Positions 11,904 to 25,306 of a stretch of DNA of 64,000 nucleotides are shown one piece after another. Each line of letters begins with the position of its first letter. Position 1 is the first letter of the stretch. A model generated the notes under the pieces. It made no database searches, had not been told where the DNA came from, and saw nothing but the letters and a program-made list of their open reading frames with translations. The stretch covers positions 22,065,014-22,129,013 of the forward strand of contig CM026422.1 of NCBI GenBank assembly GCA_014871385.1, given 5' to 3'. Source of the DNA: Ceratodon purpureus (Eukaryota > Streptophyta > Bryopsida > Pseudoditrichales > Ditrichaceae). The position numbers and the translations under genes are program-made.

Positions 11904-13600
11904 AAATTACACGTAGGATTCATCGTTCGTCAGGATCCTTGCCACTCTGGACTTCCGCAGCCATGTCAGCTTGCAGGTTTAACCTGATAATTTTCAGATT
12001 CTTGAGGTAGATTCTGTAAAGTTCGAGGAAGGTTCGTCATTTTGGAAAGATCATTTACACCTTCACTTGGTAATTCTTTACGCGCTCTTTCTTTACTGTG
12101 AATCTGGTTATTTTAAAAATAGTAAGGTTCTCTGAAATTTCGGCTTCAACCGCTCAGGTGTTCACAGGTGTTGATGTCTGCTGTTTGAGAGTGTTTTAAG
12201 ATCCAGTAGTTCTAGTTTACTCTCAATGACGTGTTTTCATTCTGACCAATGACATTCACAGTATATGGATAATGTGGCATTTAAAAAGGAAAAATATAAT
12301 ACAGAATTAAATATTAATAGTGTGTTGCTTTCACACTGTTCCAAAATTCAAAGCATTTAGAATCCTGTTTTCTCGGTTTTGAAGTCTGTTCTCTAGACGC
12401 GTTACAGAAATCAAGTTCTCCATCACTTCGTATGCCTGTATTATATTTCCCACAATTATGCCTCCCCCATGCTAATTGAAATCACTTCAGCACCTGTGAA
12501 TCATACAAAACATTTCGCATTTTCCAATCCTATTGTTAATCACTGCAGTGGAAGCTCTTGTGCAACCCAGTATTTAAAGTCTTTCCGAAGATCTTCTTCT
12601 TTCCTTGCAGAATTAATAGACCAGTGCAGGTTTCCCAAACGAATGACTCTCAATGTCTTCTCGCCTTCATCTTAGCGCGCGCTGGTTTTATCACAGGTCG
12701 AATGCTCCCAGGTACAGCGTCAGGCTGTTTACACTGCGAAAAAACACTCTATGCAAACTTAACAATAACGTAATTCTTGTTAAATAGGTTAATGAAACCG
12801 CATATTAGTCACACATGGAACACTGGATTTCAAGTATTGACTTCGGAAATGCATACCCACGTCACTGTGTAGACATTGAACTGAATGCGAAAAGAAGACA
12901 GACGTAGCCGTCTCTGTTACGCTAGGTGATAACATTGGCTTCACAAAAACTCTGTCGTCTACGTCTGCACCATTGTATACTATTCTGTACGTAGATCTTC
13001 AATTCTATTGCTGCATACCCCCCTGTCCTACCCACTACTAACCTCACAAACCTGTTCCGCTTGCGACGTTTCTGCATGTGAGCTTGTCTCCCCGGCATGT
13101 CCCTAAAGACGCAGAACATGTTAGAAAACAATTACAGGCTGAACAAATAAGCAGAAATATCATCATTTTATGAGCTTCATGTGAAAGATGTATATGCAGG
13201 ACGGGAAAATAGAAGATCTGATGAGAATTGCCTATAGCTAAACTATATTAACTGAATAAACGCGTATGGTATAATCTCACATGTCTCAACCGCGTAATTG
13301 TTATGGCAGGAGCAGCATCTTCTGACTCTACCTGCAGAACAAGTTGAGAGCCGTTAGTACGTCATCCAACTTAAAGTGATATACTGTCTAAATATACAGA
13401 ATATTGTACACTCACAATCTCCCAGTCGCCTCCTGTTCCCACTTCCAAGATGTTATTCAGTAAATCATTTTTGGAGAAAAGAAATCAACGTAGAGAACTA
13501 GTATGGGTAATCCATTTTATTTTTCTTCTTATCATGATATTTATGACTAAGTACATGGATTCCTAGACTACTCAGTCATGAAAGACACATTAGAAGGTTG

Positions 13601-16600
13601 TTACTGTACCCCTGTTCCCTGCGCATGCTTCTGCAGTACTCCCTCTTCAGGTGCACAATTCACAATAACTTGTGGACGACCATGCCCAGTCACCGAACCA
13701 GCTTCTTCCTGAGCGACTGCGTGCTGCTTCTCTAATTCTGCAATTCGTTTCAGTAGCTTCAACACGAAGGGGTCAGACTGAAGTCGTCCCTCGCTCATAT
13801 GCTCCACACCCATGCTTGCAGTATTCAACATGTTCACTTCTGCGTTCGTTTTTTTTTTCTGACGTTCGAAACCTCTGAATCCATTTCTCTTCGGGAACGA
13901 CATTGGCCCTCTCCATCAGAACTATCTTCCTCCTGCTCTCCTTGATAGTTCATTACGCGGGGCACGTCACATGTCAAGGATGGTACAGTATCGCAACCAT
14001 GCATGACACTGTCCATTTTTTTCTTTTTCAATGACTGTCCACCATATCCTTTGTCCCTTTTCATCTCGGCATCAATCTCATGAGGTTCAGGTGATCTTCG
14101 GAACCGCTTCCGAAGTCTTTCTCGTACACCGACCTCTCCCGACGGTCCAGTTCTTCCGAAATTCACCCGGCTAGCATTGGCCTTGCTGCAGTCCACAGAT
14201 TTCTTGATGTTCGCAGGATTCTCCATTTCCCTCTTTAGCGACCTCCAGGTCCGGTCAGATATATCCTCTGGTTTTGGTGACTTCGCTTTGATCTTCTTCC
14301 ACAAGCTGGCACGTCTTAGTGATACCCCGCGAGCTATGACTTCTTTCACGATTTCGAACTTCAGAGGATGACTATACTCCCACGTGTGCTGGATCCACTC
14401 AGCAATTTCCTCAACCGCATCTCGTGGCTGCTGGTTGATAACCCCTATAGCTGGATCCAATTTCCGTGATAGTAACATAACCTCCTTCCGCCAGTCCGAG
14501 ACACCAACGCCGTAAGGTTTACCGGTGAACTGGTCTACCTTCAAATAGTTCCTAGGTAATCCTTCTCTTCGACGTCTATCTCCTTCTCTGTCTCGAACCA
14601 ATTTCTCGTGCCTTCTTTCTTTTCTCTTCTGCGCTTCAGTTTCGTCCTCATAGCGTTCGGGTGCCATGTCTAGAGCGTTATCGGGTCCCCCATCTTCTTG
14701 GTCTTCAGCTTCCTCCACCTCCTCCTCATACTCTGACTCACTACCGTCACCACTGGCACTGTCGTTGTCCTCGTTATAGAAGGTGTATGTTTGTTGTTCC
14801 ACGGTCCCCTGTCCTTGAGAAATGAAAGGCCTCGCCCTTGCACCGACATCTACAGCTCTGCCAAAGGTCTGTTGCCAATCAAAACAGTATATCAAGTAAA
14901 GGCCCTCTTTCAGTGCACATTGACCTCGTATTTATCGACTGAGAAGAATTTCACCGAGGCTCTTGGATTACAAAAGATTTACTACTGTACGACAACAAAT
15001 GACACCAAGTGTAGGAAAAATGTACTTCATTTTCTCCTAAGTAAGTTGGTCATACTGGATCAAATACCACCATTTAAGCGTCGTACAAATAACTCCGGGG
15101 ATAATGAAGCGCAAAATACAGTCCTCTTCAGAGGTGGCGTTAAAAGTATAAGCAAGTACCCTTCTTTATAAAGATTCAGATATGCAATAGACAAGTTCTA
15201 CATACGTACGTCATTCCGAAATCAGTTATTAACTGGCAGGTTAAATGAACAAAGTTCTCACATAAAGAGAGAGTACCTCGACAATCGCTTCTGCCCCATT
15301 CGTAGTTGGAAATGTCCCTATGTTTTCATTACTCGGAGCACGGTTACCCACATGGCCCACAGAACACTCCGGTACTGTAGTCCCTCTATCCTGTCTGGAA
15401 ATTCTCTGGCTCGAAACTTGGTCTGCATCGGAAAGGGAAACTGTCATTAAATCGTTGTTTAAGGGGAAACGTATGACCTCTGTCACTGTGTTCTACATTG
15501 TGAAAGGATTCTCTGTCAATATAGTTAGTCGTGTATACTGCAGATGATTGGTGAGAACATGTTCATTTCCATTAACATCGTACGTCGACAAATTTTAATA
15601 CTAGTACAATATTAAACTTTTATAAAAAAATGTCATATGATTTGATGACCAGAAGCACTTCTTACGTTGAGATGTAGGGCCGTTCCGTGGAGGTGCTGTA
15701 ATGTCACCGGTCCGTGAAGTAGACTTAGTGGTCTCCCGTATGGCCTGATTGTTGTTTGATGATTGCCTTACTCTCGTCGGTGTCACTGTCCTCGGTTCCA
15801 CTCGATCATTGGCCTCTCCAGTACCTCCTGAGACTCCTCCTGTAGATCGTGTATTCGGATGCTGTCTTGGCGGGCGGAATTGTGGAGTGGCAACGGGTGA
15901 CTGTGCATCTCGTGCAATCGGAGTTTGTTTCGCACGAGAACTTTCTGTTTCTAATACACCTGCCACAGGGGCCGAATCTTGAGTCCCGATTCTTATACAT
16001 GGTCCGCCACCACCATCTTCTGCAGGTCCAGTACTCAACGTAGACTTCTTCGGTCTTCCCTTTGAAGAAGATGCCTCACCCTGGAAGGACGGTTCCTCTC
16101 GACGTGATGGAGGGGGTTCTTTCCACTGCACAAATTTTTCACTTCTCCTCTCTGAAGGAAGACGTAGAGCCATATCCTGCACAAACTTATATAATACAGA
16201 ATTCTTTATTCCATGTTTGTAGAAATTCAAGATAATGCAGGACCACCGAGTATACACAAATCGTACTTTGATGACTACTTCATTGGTAGGCAAATGCCAT
16301 CGTGAACCAACATGACTTGCACTACTTTGTGATATGATTCTAGAAAATCCAAGAAAACAATTACTACAGGCATGAATAAATCCAGTTCTTGTACGGTTTA
16401 TTACTTTTCTCTAGATCATTCCTCAGACACTCTAGAACTTCTTTGTTTACTTTTGAAGGACCACGAGGACCCACTGTTTTCAGAAAATATAAAATTGTAT
16501 TCACTGAAAGCCTTTGTCAATGTACAACTGAACCCAAACAGCCACTCTTACTGAGTCCCGTGCATAGTCAGATCAACGTCGTCCACGAGGCTACGACAAT

Positions 16601-17990
16601 ATACACCGAATTTAGGTTTGGGGAAGCGGGACCAGTATATTTCCAGTTAGGTATACAACTACTTCAGATAATATCTGAGTGTCACCAAACGACCGAAAAA
16701 CTCTCAAGTCTAACAAGTTTTACACTGAAAAAAATTAAAGCGCAATGAACAACTTACTGCACAGTAGTCCTCCCCGGAGGAAGAGTCCGATGTGCTGCTA
16801 GTATCCGCCGCCTCCCAGCTTCCTTCGGTTTCACTGCTGTATTCGGATGACTTGTAGTCCTCTTCTTCGGTGTCTACTCCTGAAACCCCGTGTCCCACCG
16901 AGTCTTCGTACTCTTCGTCGCTGTCGTTGCCTGTTGAGTCCGATACGACTGCGTTGTCGCTCCCAACAGGACCAGTAAAGGTATTCCTACTAGGTTTGTA
17001 CTCCTCTCCACTGCTACATTCAGATCTACTTCTCCCGCGTGGACTTGGAACTAAGTAGTCATTCTTTTCAGTGCCAGAGCCATCTGATGACCACGAAGAC
17101 ACCTCTGTAGGAGTTCTGATTTCTCCGGTATCTAAAGCTGTCTTTGCCTCCTCTAGAGCTTTCTTGTTCTGTTTTGTGTACCTGTTAAGTTGCCAAAAAC
17201 AATAGTGAAGCAACAACTACAAGTGGAGTTCCGTAATCTCAATTAACGAACTCATACATAAGGAATTCTTGCGCACTCACAGTGAACGATGTAGAAATCT
17301 AAATACCTGCTCCGTGGAAACTGTTACTCTCACATTTCTAAACAAGTGCCGCCCAAACAAAAACAAACCAAGCACTGGGGGGGCTCGAATGTTTGACAAG
17401 GACCTGTTAAACAAGAACCCGAGCTAACCCTCGCCGCCTTAGACGTGGAACGAACTAGCCTAAATTGACAGAAGGCATGCAGAGAGAGATAGGGAAGACG
17501 ACAACAGTATTAACGACTAGAACAGAACTGGGAGTCTGTGCCTTCTCGCATGCGTTTAGAATTTTTCATCCAATTAGGTAAACTGTGCAAGGAAAATTCC
17601 AGAGAATTCTGTCGTTTGCCATGTTCAAACGAGATATCAGCTCCACGTACGACTTTTAAAAACCCACTAACATAAGTCTATCACATTACACCACGCTGAC
17701 TGGAGACGATGAAATAACGGCGGAAAGGGGGTGCTCCTAATTGCGGAGGCGGTTACCCTTTCGTGCCTATCCCTCCTCGCCCTCACAAATAGTTAATTTG
17801 GGATTTCAGAGATCGTGTAAGTCCGAGGAAACCGTTTTCTACATAGCCATATACCAAATTTGCTTTAAAACAAAAAAAGGTAACTGTGTGATACTTACAA
17901 CCAGTTTACTACTCCAGTTTGTTGACGCAGTAGCTTGTCGTTTTCCACAATAGTTTCATACCTCTTCAGTTCGTAGTGACTGACCTTCAT
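13601..17990 (-). CDS. TnpA-like protein of the CACTA element (plant transposase_24 type), one frame break
   Basis: Exon model: 17,990-17,899 (ATG; MKVSHYELKRYETIVEND), 17,181-16,758, 16,176-15,666, 15,479-15,277, then 14,868 downward; every junction is GT..AG and keeps frame. The early part is rich in S, E, D and P. The last exon holds the recognisable core: SDWRKEVMLL, a long helical segment with TWRSLKREMENP, then DCSKANASRVNFG and an SGEVGVRERLRKRFR stretch, similar to the Ptta/En/Spm (transposase_24) family that binds transposon ends. The frame stops at 13,834 just after an A10 tract (T run at 13,849-13,858). One more A would join it to the frame ending at 13,601, which carries the family-typical SDPFVLKLLKRIAELEKQ coiled coil. 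So the copy may be frameshifted or may contain a sequencing slip. Confidence 0.75.
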
Positions 17991-19071
17991 TCTCACTTGT
18001 TCAATGCGTGTCCTCCTGTAAGCGTGAACTTCTGGTGTATACAGCTCAAGACTAATTTGTCTAGAGGTGTACTATGTGATTAGAGTGCGGAAGAACTCGC
18101 CCTAGGTTTGGGGAATCGGATACTGTAGTGTGCATCTTCGTTTCTAGTATCCGTTGAGGTATCTGATCGAAGGGATTGTATGACCGAGGCGAAACACAGA
18201 ACCCTAAACTCCAGGTATATATCCTCTCCAAAAACCCTACTATGGAAGGACTTCGTTGTCCACCCAATCAGTCATTGCAATAATTGATGACATACTCACA
18301 TATAGCATGGATCGCGTTGTTGCTTTGTCGTGTCAAGTCAGTTCCTTGCATTCAGTCGCTTAGAACTTAGGTTTCGCAACGGGTCTATTTAATTCTGCGA
18401 TGGGTTGCCAATTTTGGGTGCTGTCACATTGAATTAAATGACAAGGCCATCCACAGTTTTCCCTGTCAATTCCGCTTCTGCAAATCATAAACGTATGTTA
18501 CCAAACTCCAACAGCGTGAATGAATATTTTAGGAGTGTTAGTGATTCATTATCAATGTCGATTTGGCTTATCATATTTGTATGCAATATGTTTTATGGTA
18601 TTGCTGTCTTGATTGTTCCGAACTGCGAACACTACTTCTGAGCTTCGTCATTCTGCTCTGTACAGGAGAGGTATACTCTGGACGTTTCCATTGAAATTCG
18701 GTTCATCAATACAGTCTCAAACATCCGTTGAAACAGGGTGAGAATCATGTTCAAAGTATACTTCATTTAACTACTTGTTCCTCTGCGTTTATTTTATGGA
18801 GATTTGTGTCACCGAAACTCCAAAAAAAAAAAAAACACTTTTCATGTACATTTTAGAGACAGTTTTGCAATGTTATATACTTCCGATAATTTGTAAAGGT
18901 ACTGCTCTGGAATATTTGTTTGATTCACGTGAAATGATGGGTCTCTGAACATGTGCCTACATACAAGTGTGGCTTCATTGTCCGTATTTTCGTAGAGTCA
19001 AACACTAACAATCATTGATAGTGTGGGACGCTGTATTCCAGGATCTGTATCATTGATCAAGTAAAGAGAAA

Positions 19072-22000
19072 ATGAGGGGAACCATTCTTGGGCAGGCCTA
19101 CCACTTCGAGAGGGCTTTAGCTGCTCGTCAAGGCATCTCACGCTATCCCTGTGGCTGCGAGCGATGCCACGGATTCAAGACACAGTCCGTTCATAGAGTA
19201 GAAATTCACCATCGCAAGTACGGTCGCGACAGTACCCTCGTAGACCCTCTCCTTGTAAGTAAACTCTATTACGGAACTCGATGTACCTATGATGCATGGC
19301 TGGGCTTTTTAATCTGTATAATCAACGTAGAGTACATACTTATATGGGACATAAAATCTTGTGTCTTTGATGTATTGTAGCGTAATCCAAATTTCCCATT
19401 CCAAGGGAGAGAGGACTCTGTGGGGGAAGATGCTTCGAATCAAGGTCCCGAATCGGTAGAAATAGAGGAGGAGGAGTTCCTTGATGCAGAAGATATGGAT
19501 CAATTCGAAGAGAATCCTCCAAATGTGGAAATACACTTCGACCACTTAGTGGAAAATTATTTTTCAAGAGTGGACGAGCTCCACAGACAGTCAAGCGACT
19601 CGGAAGACGAAGTGATTGATTTTGATGATTTATCGTCTGAGGAAGATGAAGAAGACCAAACACCTCTACTGGAGCGTCTGCTTCGAGATTCGGTGGAGCC
19701 ACTTTATCCTGGCTCAACAACTACCAGGTTACAATTCAGCGTCGTTTTCATGTCATTGTGTACGTTGTTTTCAGTGAGCCATCATTGCCTAGACGAAATG
19801 TTGACATTTTTGAAGCATGATGTCCTGCCTCCTGGAAACAGTTGTCCCAAATCGTCTTATGAAATGAAATCCATGATAACGAAACTAGGTCTGTCTCATG
19901 AAACAATACATTGCTGTGATTGCGGGAAAACATTATATTGGAAAGAGAATTCGGATCTGCAAGAATGTCCAGTCTGCTTGAAGTCACGGTTCATCCCGGG
20001 GTCAATGACTGTTCCAATCAGAGTTTTGCGATACTTTTCAATTATCAAAAGACTGCGTAGAATGTTCCGCTGTCCAGAGATAGCGAGGCATTTGCGGTGG
20101 CATAGTACACATCATTCAGGAGATAGTAAAATGCGATCGGTTGTCGATAGTGAACAATGGCAATTCATTGAGCAGCGTTTTCCAAAATTCAGTGGAAAAG
20201 AGAGAAACATTAGAATGGGTCTTGCACTCGATGGTGTCAATCCTCATAGTCTCCAGTCTTCAAGGCACTCTGTTTGGCCAGTTATGATTGTATTATACAA
20301 TCTTCCGCCATACCTTTTGACAAAAAGGTTTTTTGTAAGTCTTACTATGATAATACCTGGGCCTTCTTCCCCGTCAGAAGACACTATAGATATTTTTTTA
20401 CAACCCCTTGTCCACGAACTTAAGAAACTATGGAAAGGGGTTTCAGCTGTCGATATGTCTGAGCCGGAAGGTCCTAGACGTAGTTTTAAACTACGTGGCA
20501 TGCTAATCTGGACAATACATGATTATCCAGCTTATACCTTAATATCGGGTCAATCTGGCAAAGGTTATGCTGGTTGCCCTATTTGTGGGGAAGGGACATA
20601 TGCCGAATACTCTAAACAAGCAAGGAAAACCGTGTTCCTAGGCCATCGTAGATGGTTGAGACAGGGGCACAGGTGGAGGTTAGCTCGTGCTGCATTTAAC
20701 GGACAACCTGAGCTACGTGCATCTCCAGGCAGGCAGTCTGGATTGACAGTGAGACAGCGAGGAGCCTGGAGAGAATCCTTTTTGAGGATGGGTGGACGGC
20801 CAAACTCCAAGCACGATCCCGTAAAGAAGACCGGTGTGAAGAGAGTGAGCATTTTGTATCAACTTCCTTATTGGGAGGTAACACTCTTACCCTTATGTCA
20901 GTTAGAAAAATTATTCGTGTATTACTGGTTACAAATAAACGTTGCTTCATATTTGGAGATGTGAGGTTCAATGGTAGCTGTACCGAAAGGATTGACATAA
21001 GCAAAGTGTAAAATCTTATTGACTTGAATATGGCTTTGTATCACCCGGAGCCGTTAGTTATGAGTTCTCCCTGGACACAAGAGTACACATACAGTTTTAG
21101 TCGTAACCGAGCAGTGTATGTTAATTTAGAAACTGGATTGCATTGCTCACTTGGAGTTCAAGAGTCCAGTATTTTGACGCTCATGTATCATTTTTTGTAT
21201 CTCATAAACTGAATGAAGAGCTCAGTTTGAATCATTTGCTGTAGATGCCCTCTCATTCATCAGTGTCACCTGACTTGCTCAAAAACTACATGCTCATCTA
21301 TTGCTGTAATGTGATATGTAAAACAGATGCTTCCCATAAGGCATACTTTAGACGGTATGCATTGCGAAAAAAACATTTGCGAGAATCTATTGCGGACCTT
21401 GTTTGGAGAGACTGATGATGCTAGATCGCGAGAAGACATGCGTATTCGTGGGATTCGAAACCACCTACACCTACATCGAAATCCAGATGGACAGACATAC
21501 TTTAAGCCAGATGCTCCATATGTCTTGACCAAGCCGCAGCAGTCTGAGTTTCTGAAGACCTTGAACGACTTGAAGTTTCCATCGAATTACGTGGGACCCC
21601 TAAGACAAAGGATTCTGCATGGCAAACTTAGAGGTTTGAAAACTCACGACTTTCACATACTATTACAACAAGTACTTCCTGTTTGCCTGAGAAATGTAGG
21701 CAATTCACGTGTTGTGGGAGTAGTAATGAGAGTGAGTAGGCTGTTTCGGAAGATATGCTCTAAAACGGTTGATAAAAACGACAAGCTGTTGATGATAGAG
21801 GATGTGGCGGAAACAATATGTTGTTTAGAAAAAGAGCTACCACCGTCGATATTTGTGATCATGATGCATCTTCCCATTCATTTGGTTGAAGAGCTCTTCA
21901 TATGTGGTCCAGTCCATAATCGATGGATGTACCCGTTTGAAAGGTACATGAAGGGTTTAAAAGGATTTGTTAAAAATAAAGCTAAACCAGAGGGCAGTAT

Positions 22001-23806
22001 GGCGAATGGATATCTACGGGAGGAGTCAATTGGGTTTCTCAACGAATATCTTTCAGAATATACACCTACCACGAAGCGTGCATGGGATGACAAGGAAGAA
22101 CCGGCGATGTATGACGAAATATTGGAGGGTGCGAAAAGGGACCGCTTAATGACACCTGATTTCTTGAGCTTAGTGCATGCGTTTGTGTTAGAGAACACAG
22201 AGCACATGGAAGTCTACCGCAGGTACTTACTGTTCCTTCACCTGAAGTTCTGTATGAGTTATGGCAGGTGTTTTGACTTCGAGATTGCCAGCACTGATCA
22301 TTTACACTGGAACTCACAGTAGAATTCGCTTATAATCACAGTCGTTGGGGAAAAACTGGTACTCTGGAAAACATACCCTGTATTTATGGCTAAAGGTCAT
22401 GGTCTTTGCCATTGGAATTGTCGTAATGTTTCAGGTTAAATCTAGTTTGTAGTCATAAGAGGACATCGTCTACATTTCCAGTATGTAACAGCGTTTTTGT
22501 TTACATGATGCATGTCCCTTTCAATTCCTGGTCCTCTGTATTGTATCGAATCGCGTAGCTTCGAAGCTATATCGTGTACATGTTGATGTACTTATTACCA
22601 TATTCTCTGTATTACAGGAGGTACGAGGAAGCTGTCTCAAGAAGGGAGCAGGAAAGAGAAGATTACAGAAGACTCCAGCGCCGGAGGGGGAGAAGAACAA
22701 GATTCGCATTTCCATTAGAGCTTAGTGCGCTCCCTGTTTTTTCGGCTTGGGTTCAGGAGGAAGTAAGGTATGAGCAGCGCGCCCGGGTTGATGTGGATCC
22801 AAAAGTGGTGGACACGGCTAGAGGGCCATTAGATGTGGCTACAGCATACAAATCCATGTATGCTTATGGAAATCATTTTAGAGTTTTAAGCTCCGAGACT
22901 CACTTAAAAACCAGCGACAGTGGAGTTGCTGCCACTTATAAACAAGTTTGTCGAAATAGCATGCGGGATGGTAATTTTGTTACAGCAGACGTGGAATACG
23001 TGGGTCACATTGAGGAAATCCTAGAGCTAAACTACAGGCGACATTGCGTAGTTGTGTTAGTATGTGATTTTGTGAAAGCTAATTACAGAGGTGAAAATGC
23101 AACCATAAAAAAGGACAAATGGGGTTTCACATTAGCGAACTATGAACGTAGGTACGGTAGAGTTTGCAAAGATAGTTTTGCGTTTCCGGTGCACTGTGAA
23201 CAAGTCTTTTATTCCAACGCCAGTGAGTGCCCAGGATGGAGAGTGGTCTTGAGAAAAGAAGTTCGCGGAAAACGGGTAATACCAGAAGGCAATACCGAAG
23301 GCGAGAGGGAGTTATTTCAGATGGGCCGGGATGAAGAATTTGAGGGTTTGCGTCCCGATCGGGAGGTGGGGGAAGAAGAAGTGCCACAAGCAGCGACAGG
23401 TAAAAATGTGGTTCTACAACCTCCACTAACAGGGCACATGGGGAGACCATTCAGACCGGGTGGCCGAGTAACAGGCAGAGGAGGACGCAGGGGGAGGCGT
23501 GGGAGGGGAACAGAACTTGGAGATCGAAGACGACGAGTGGCAAGGGAGGGAAGTCCGAGTTCATCTACCGAGCCTATCACTCAATTAGGAGGAGAAGGTG
23601 TTCCCGTTGATGAACACCAAAATGAAGTACCTCATAACAGAGCGGAGTCATCAGCGGCATCAAGTCTTCGAACGCGAAGGGTGCGCCAACGAGTAGAAAT
23701 TGATGAATGCACCGGCAGTGATAGCAGTACAAACTCAGAAGAGTACAGTGATTCTTCAGATGACATGACCTCCAGTAATTCCTCACGGAATTCAGAATGG
23801 GAATAG
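19072..23806 (+). CDS. CACTA transposase (Tnp2/TNPD type), four exons, intact
   Basis: Exons 19,072-19,254, 19,381-20,877, 21,327-22,222 and 22,618-23,806 join in frame at GT..AG junctions to give about 1254 residues with no internal stop. The first exon has a Cys-rich CGCERCHGF followed by a His-rich helix, as in the transposase-associated zinc domain. Exon 2 has CCDCGKTLYW, ECPVCLKSRF, the LALDGVNPHS block, IDIFLQPLVHELKKLW, CPICGE and FLGHRRWL, all typical of Tnp2. Exon 3 opens with IRHTLDGMHCEKNICEN, then the DUF4218-like region (PIHLVEELFICGPVHNRWMYPFER). Exon 4 has a DUF4216-like domain (RRHCVVVLVCDFVKANYR ... EQVFYSNASECPGW) and an S/E-rich tail. It would cut and join the element ends in the nucleus. 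Confidence 0.88.
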
Positions 23807-24844
23807 TAAGAAATGTTCTGCATGTGCGTTTCGCCTACCCGATATCTACTGAATTCAACCTACTGTGTCTCATAGAATTCTTTTGGTTCACGTGTCAACT
23901 TCATCTTCATAAATTTTTTCAACGTGAGTTCATGTAATCTAGGAGTTGATGTGTCTTTGCTTTCATAGAATTTCAGTAGTCCTATCCATATATCGCTTAC
24001 AAAATGCTTGTCCTGTCTTAGAGCCGTCGACATTGTAATTTCGTTATTATACTCTGCTGACATGTAGCTACTAAGTTCAACGTCTCCAATGTGGCATACC
24101 CAGTTTCCAACGTAGTCTATGTATTGAATCTTGCTAACCCTCCCATGTGCACATATTGTCTAGGTTGGCAGCATCGGATGCCTCTAAGGACTGAAGAACC
24201 ATTTTTTGATGGGGAGGAGAACTAACTGTCAGGTAATGCAGTATACCTCTACCATCATTGATTGGAAAACAAATGCAGTATACCTCTGAGATGGACAAGA
24301 ACTCTCGTAAAGGTGAGACATTGAACCTTAAGCAGGACTGTAGGAAAATGCAAAAACTGTTTACTATATACGATAACTCTGCTGATATGTATTTCATGGA
24401 ATTAAAACAAGTCAGGCTCTATCCTCAGAGCGATTCAGTTGTATATAATGCAGATGAGCGGGACACGTTGATAGCAGAGAGTGTAAGAGGTTGTGACTGT
24501 AGTGGACCCAAGAAATGTTACAAAAAAGCTTCCAGGTAGTCGAGTACAAATTGGGAAGTGTCGATGCTAACTGAAGTTGCTAAATCACATTCTAATTACA
24601 TATAACTCCCACAAGTGGAATGTGTCCTTCCATAACAATCCTGAATTTACATTTAGGTTCTAGATGTACGGAAAAAGTGATCTTTCGAAGATCATTTGAG
24701 CTGCGAAGACATCTTCAGACGAAGACCTTGGATATTGTACTTAAACTTCTTGACATTAATCAAGAACTGACGTGTAAACTATGTACTGTGCATGAGAAGG
24801 CAGGACTCCGCAATCACATATTGCACTCTCGCATCGCTACCAGT

Positions 24845-25306
24845 CTAATCCTGAGGGCTTGAATCTGTGACCACTTCCGACTCAACCGCATCACTCACGG
24901 AGCTCTCGAAACAGTTCTGGCAGCTGTAGACCCGTGTAGAAGACTCACTGCTATATTCGGAGGGTGCAGAGTTGCTGTTCGCGCTGGAGTCTCCTTCCTC
25001 CTCGTCACCGTCAATGACAATTGGGTGAAAGATGCAGCATCCAGGCCGGGCTGGTTCCACAGGCTGTTGCGCTATGTAGTCAAGAAGGTGGACACCGGAG
25101 GCATCACCAAGCGCGATGGCTTTGTTGTAAGTAGAGTCAGTCCACCGGAATTCATTAGAGAACTGAAGAAATTCCCCCAACAACGGAACATCAGGGTATC
25201 TAAGACGCAGGAACTCTCGGCGCCTCTGGATGTGAGCCAACCATTGCAGAATGGCGGCTTTGTCAATGGCATACGACTGACGCGGACAAGACATTGAGAA
25301 GGCCAT
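24845..25306 (-). CDS. Uncertain 153-codon ORF inside the CACTA element
   Basis: A minus-strand frame with ATG at 25,306 reads MAFSMSCPRQSYAIDKAAIL and continues as a helical, basic-aromatic N-terminal half, then an acidic, Ser-rich tail (EYSSESSTR, SSVSDAVESEVV). The tail style resembles the Ser/Glu tails of the transposase and the TnpA-like protein of the same element, which argues for a related origin or an extra exon. No family is recognised. A possible upstream continuation in another frame (25,263-25,505) was not joined convincingly. It could be an accessory element gene, captured host sequence, or chance. Confidence 0.35.
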   Translation of the reverse strand: MAFSMSCPRQSYAIDKAAILQWLAHIQRRREFLRLRYPDVPLLGEFLQFSNEFRWTDSTYNKAIALGDASGVHLLDYIAQQPVEPARPGCCIFHPIVIDGDEEEGDSSANSNSAPSEYSSESSTRVYSCQNCFESSVSDAVESEVVTDSSPQD

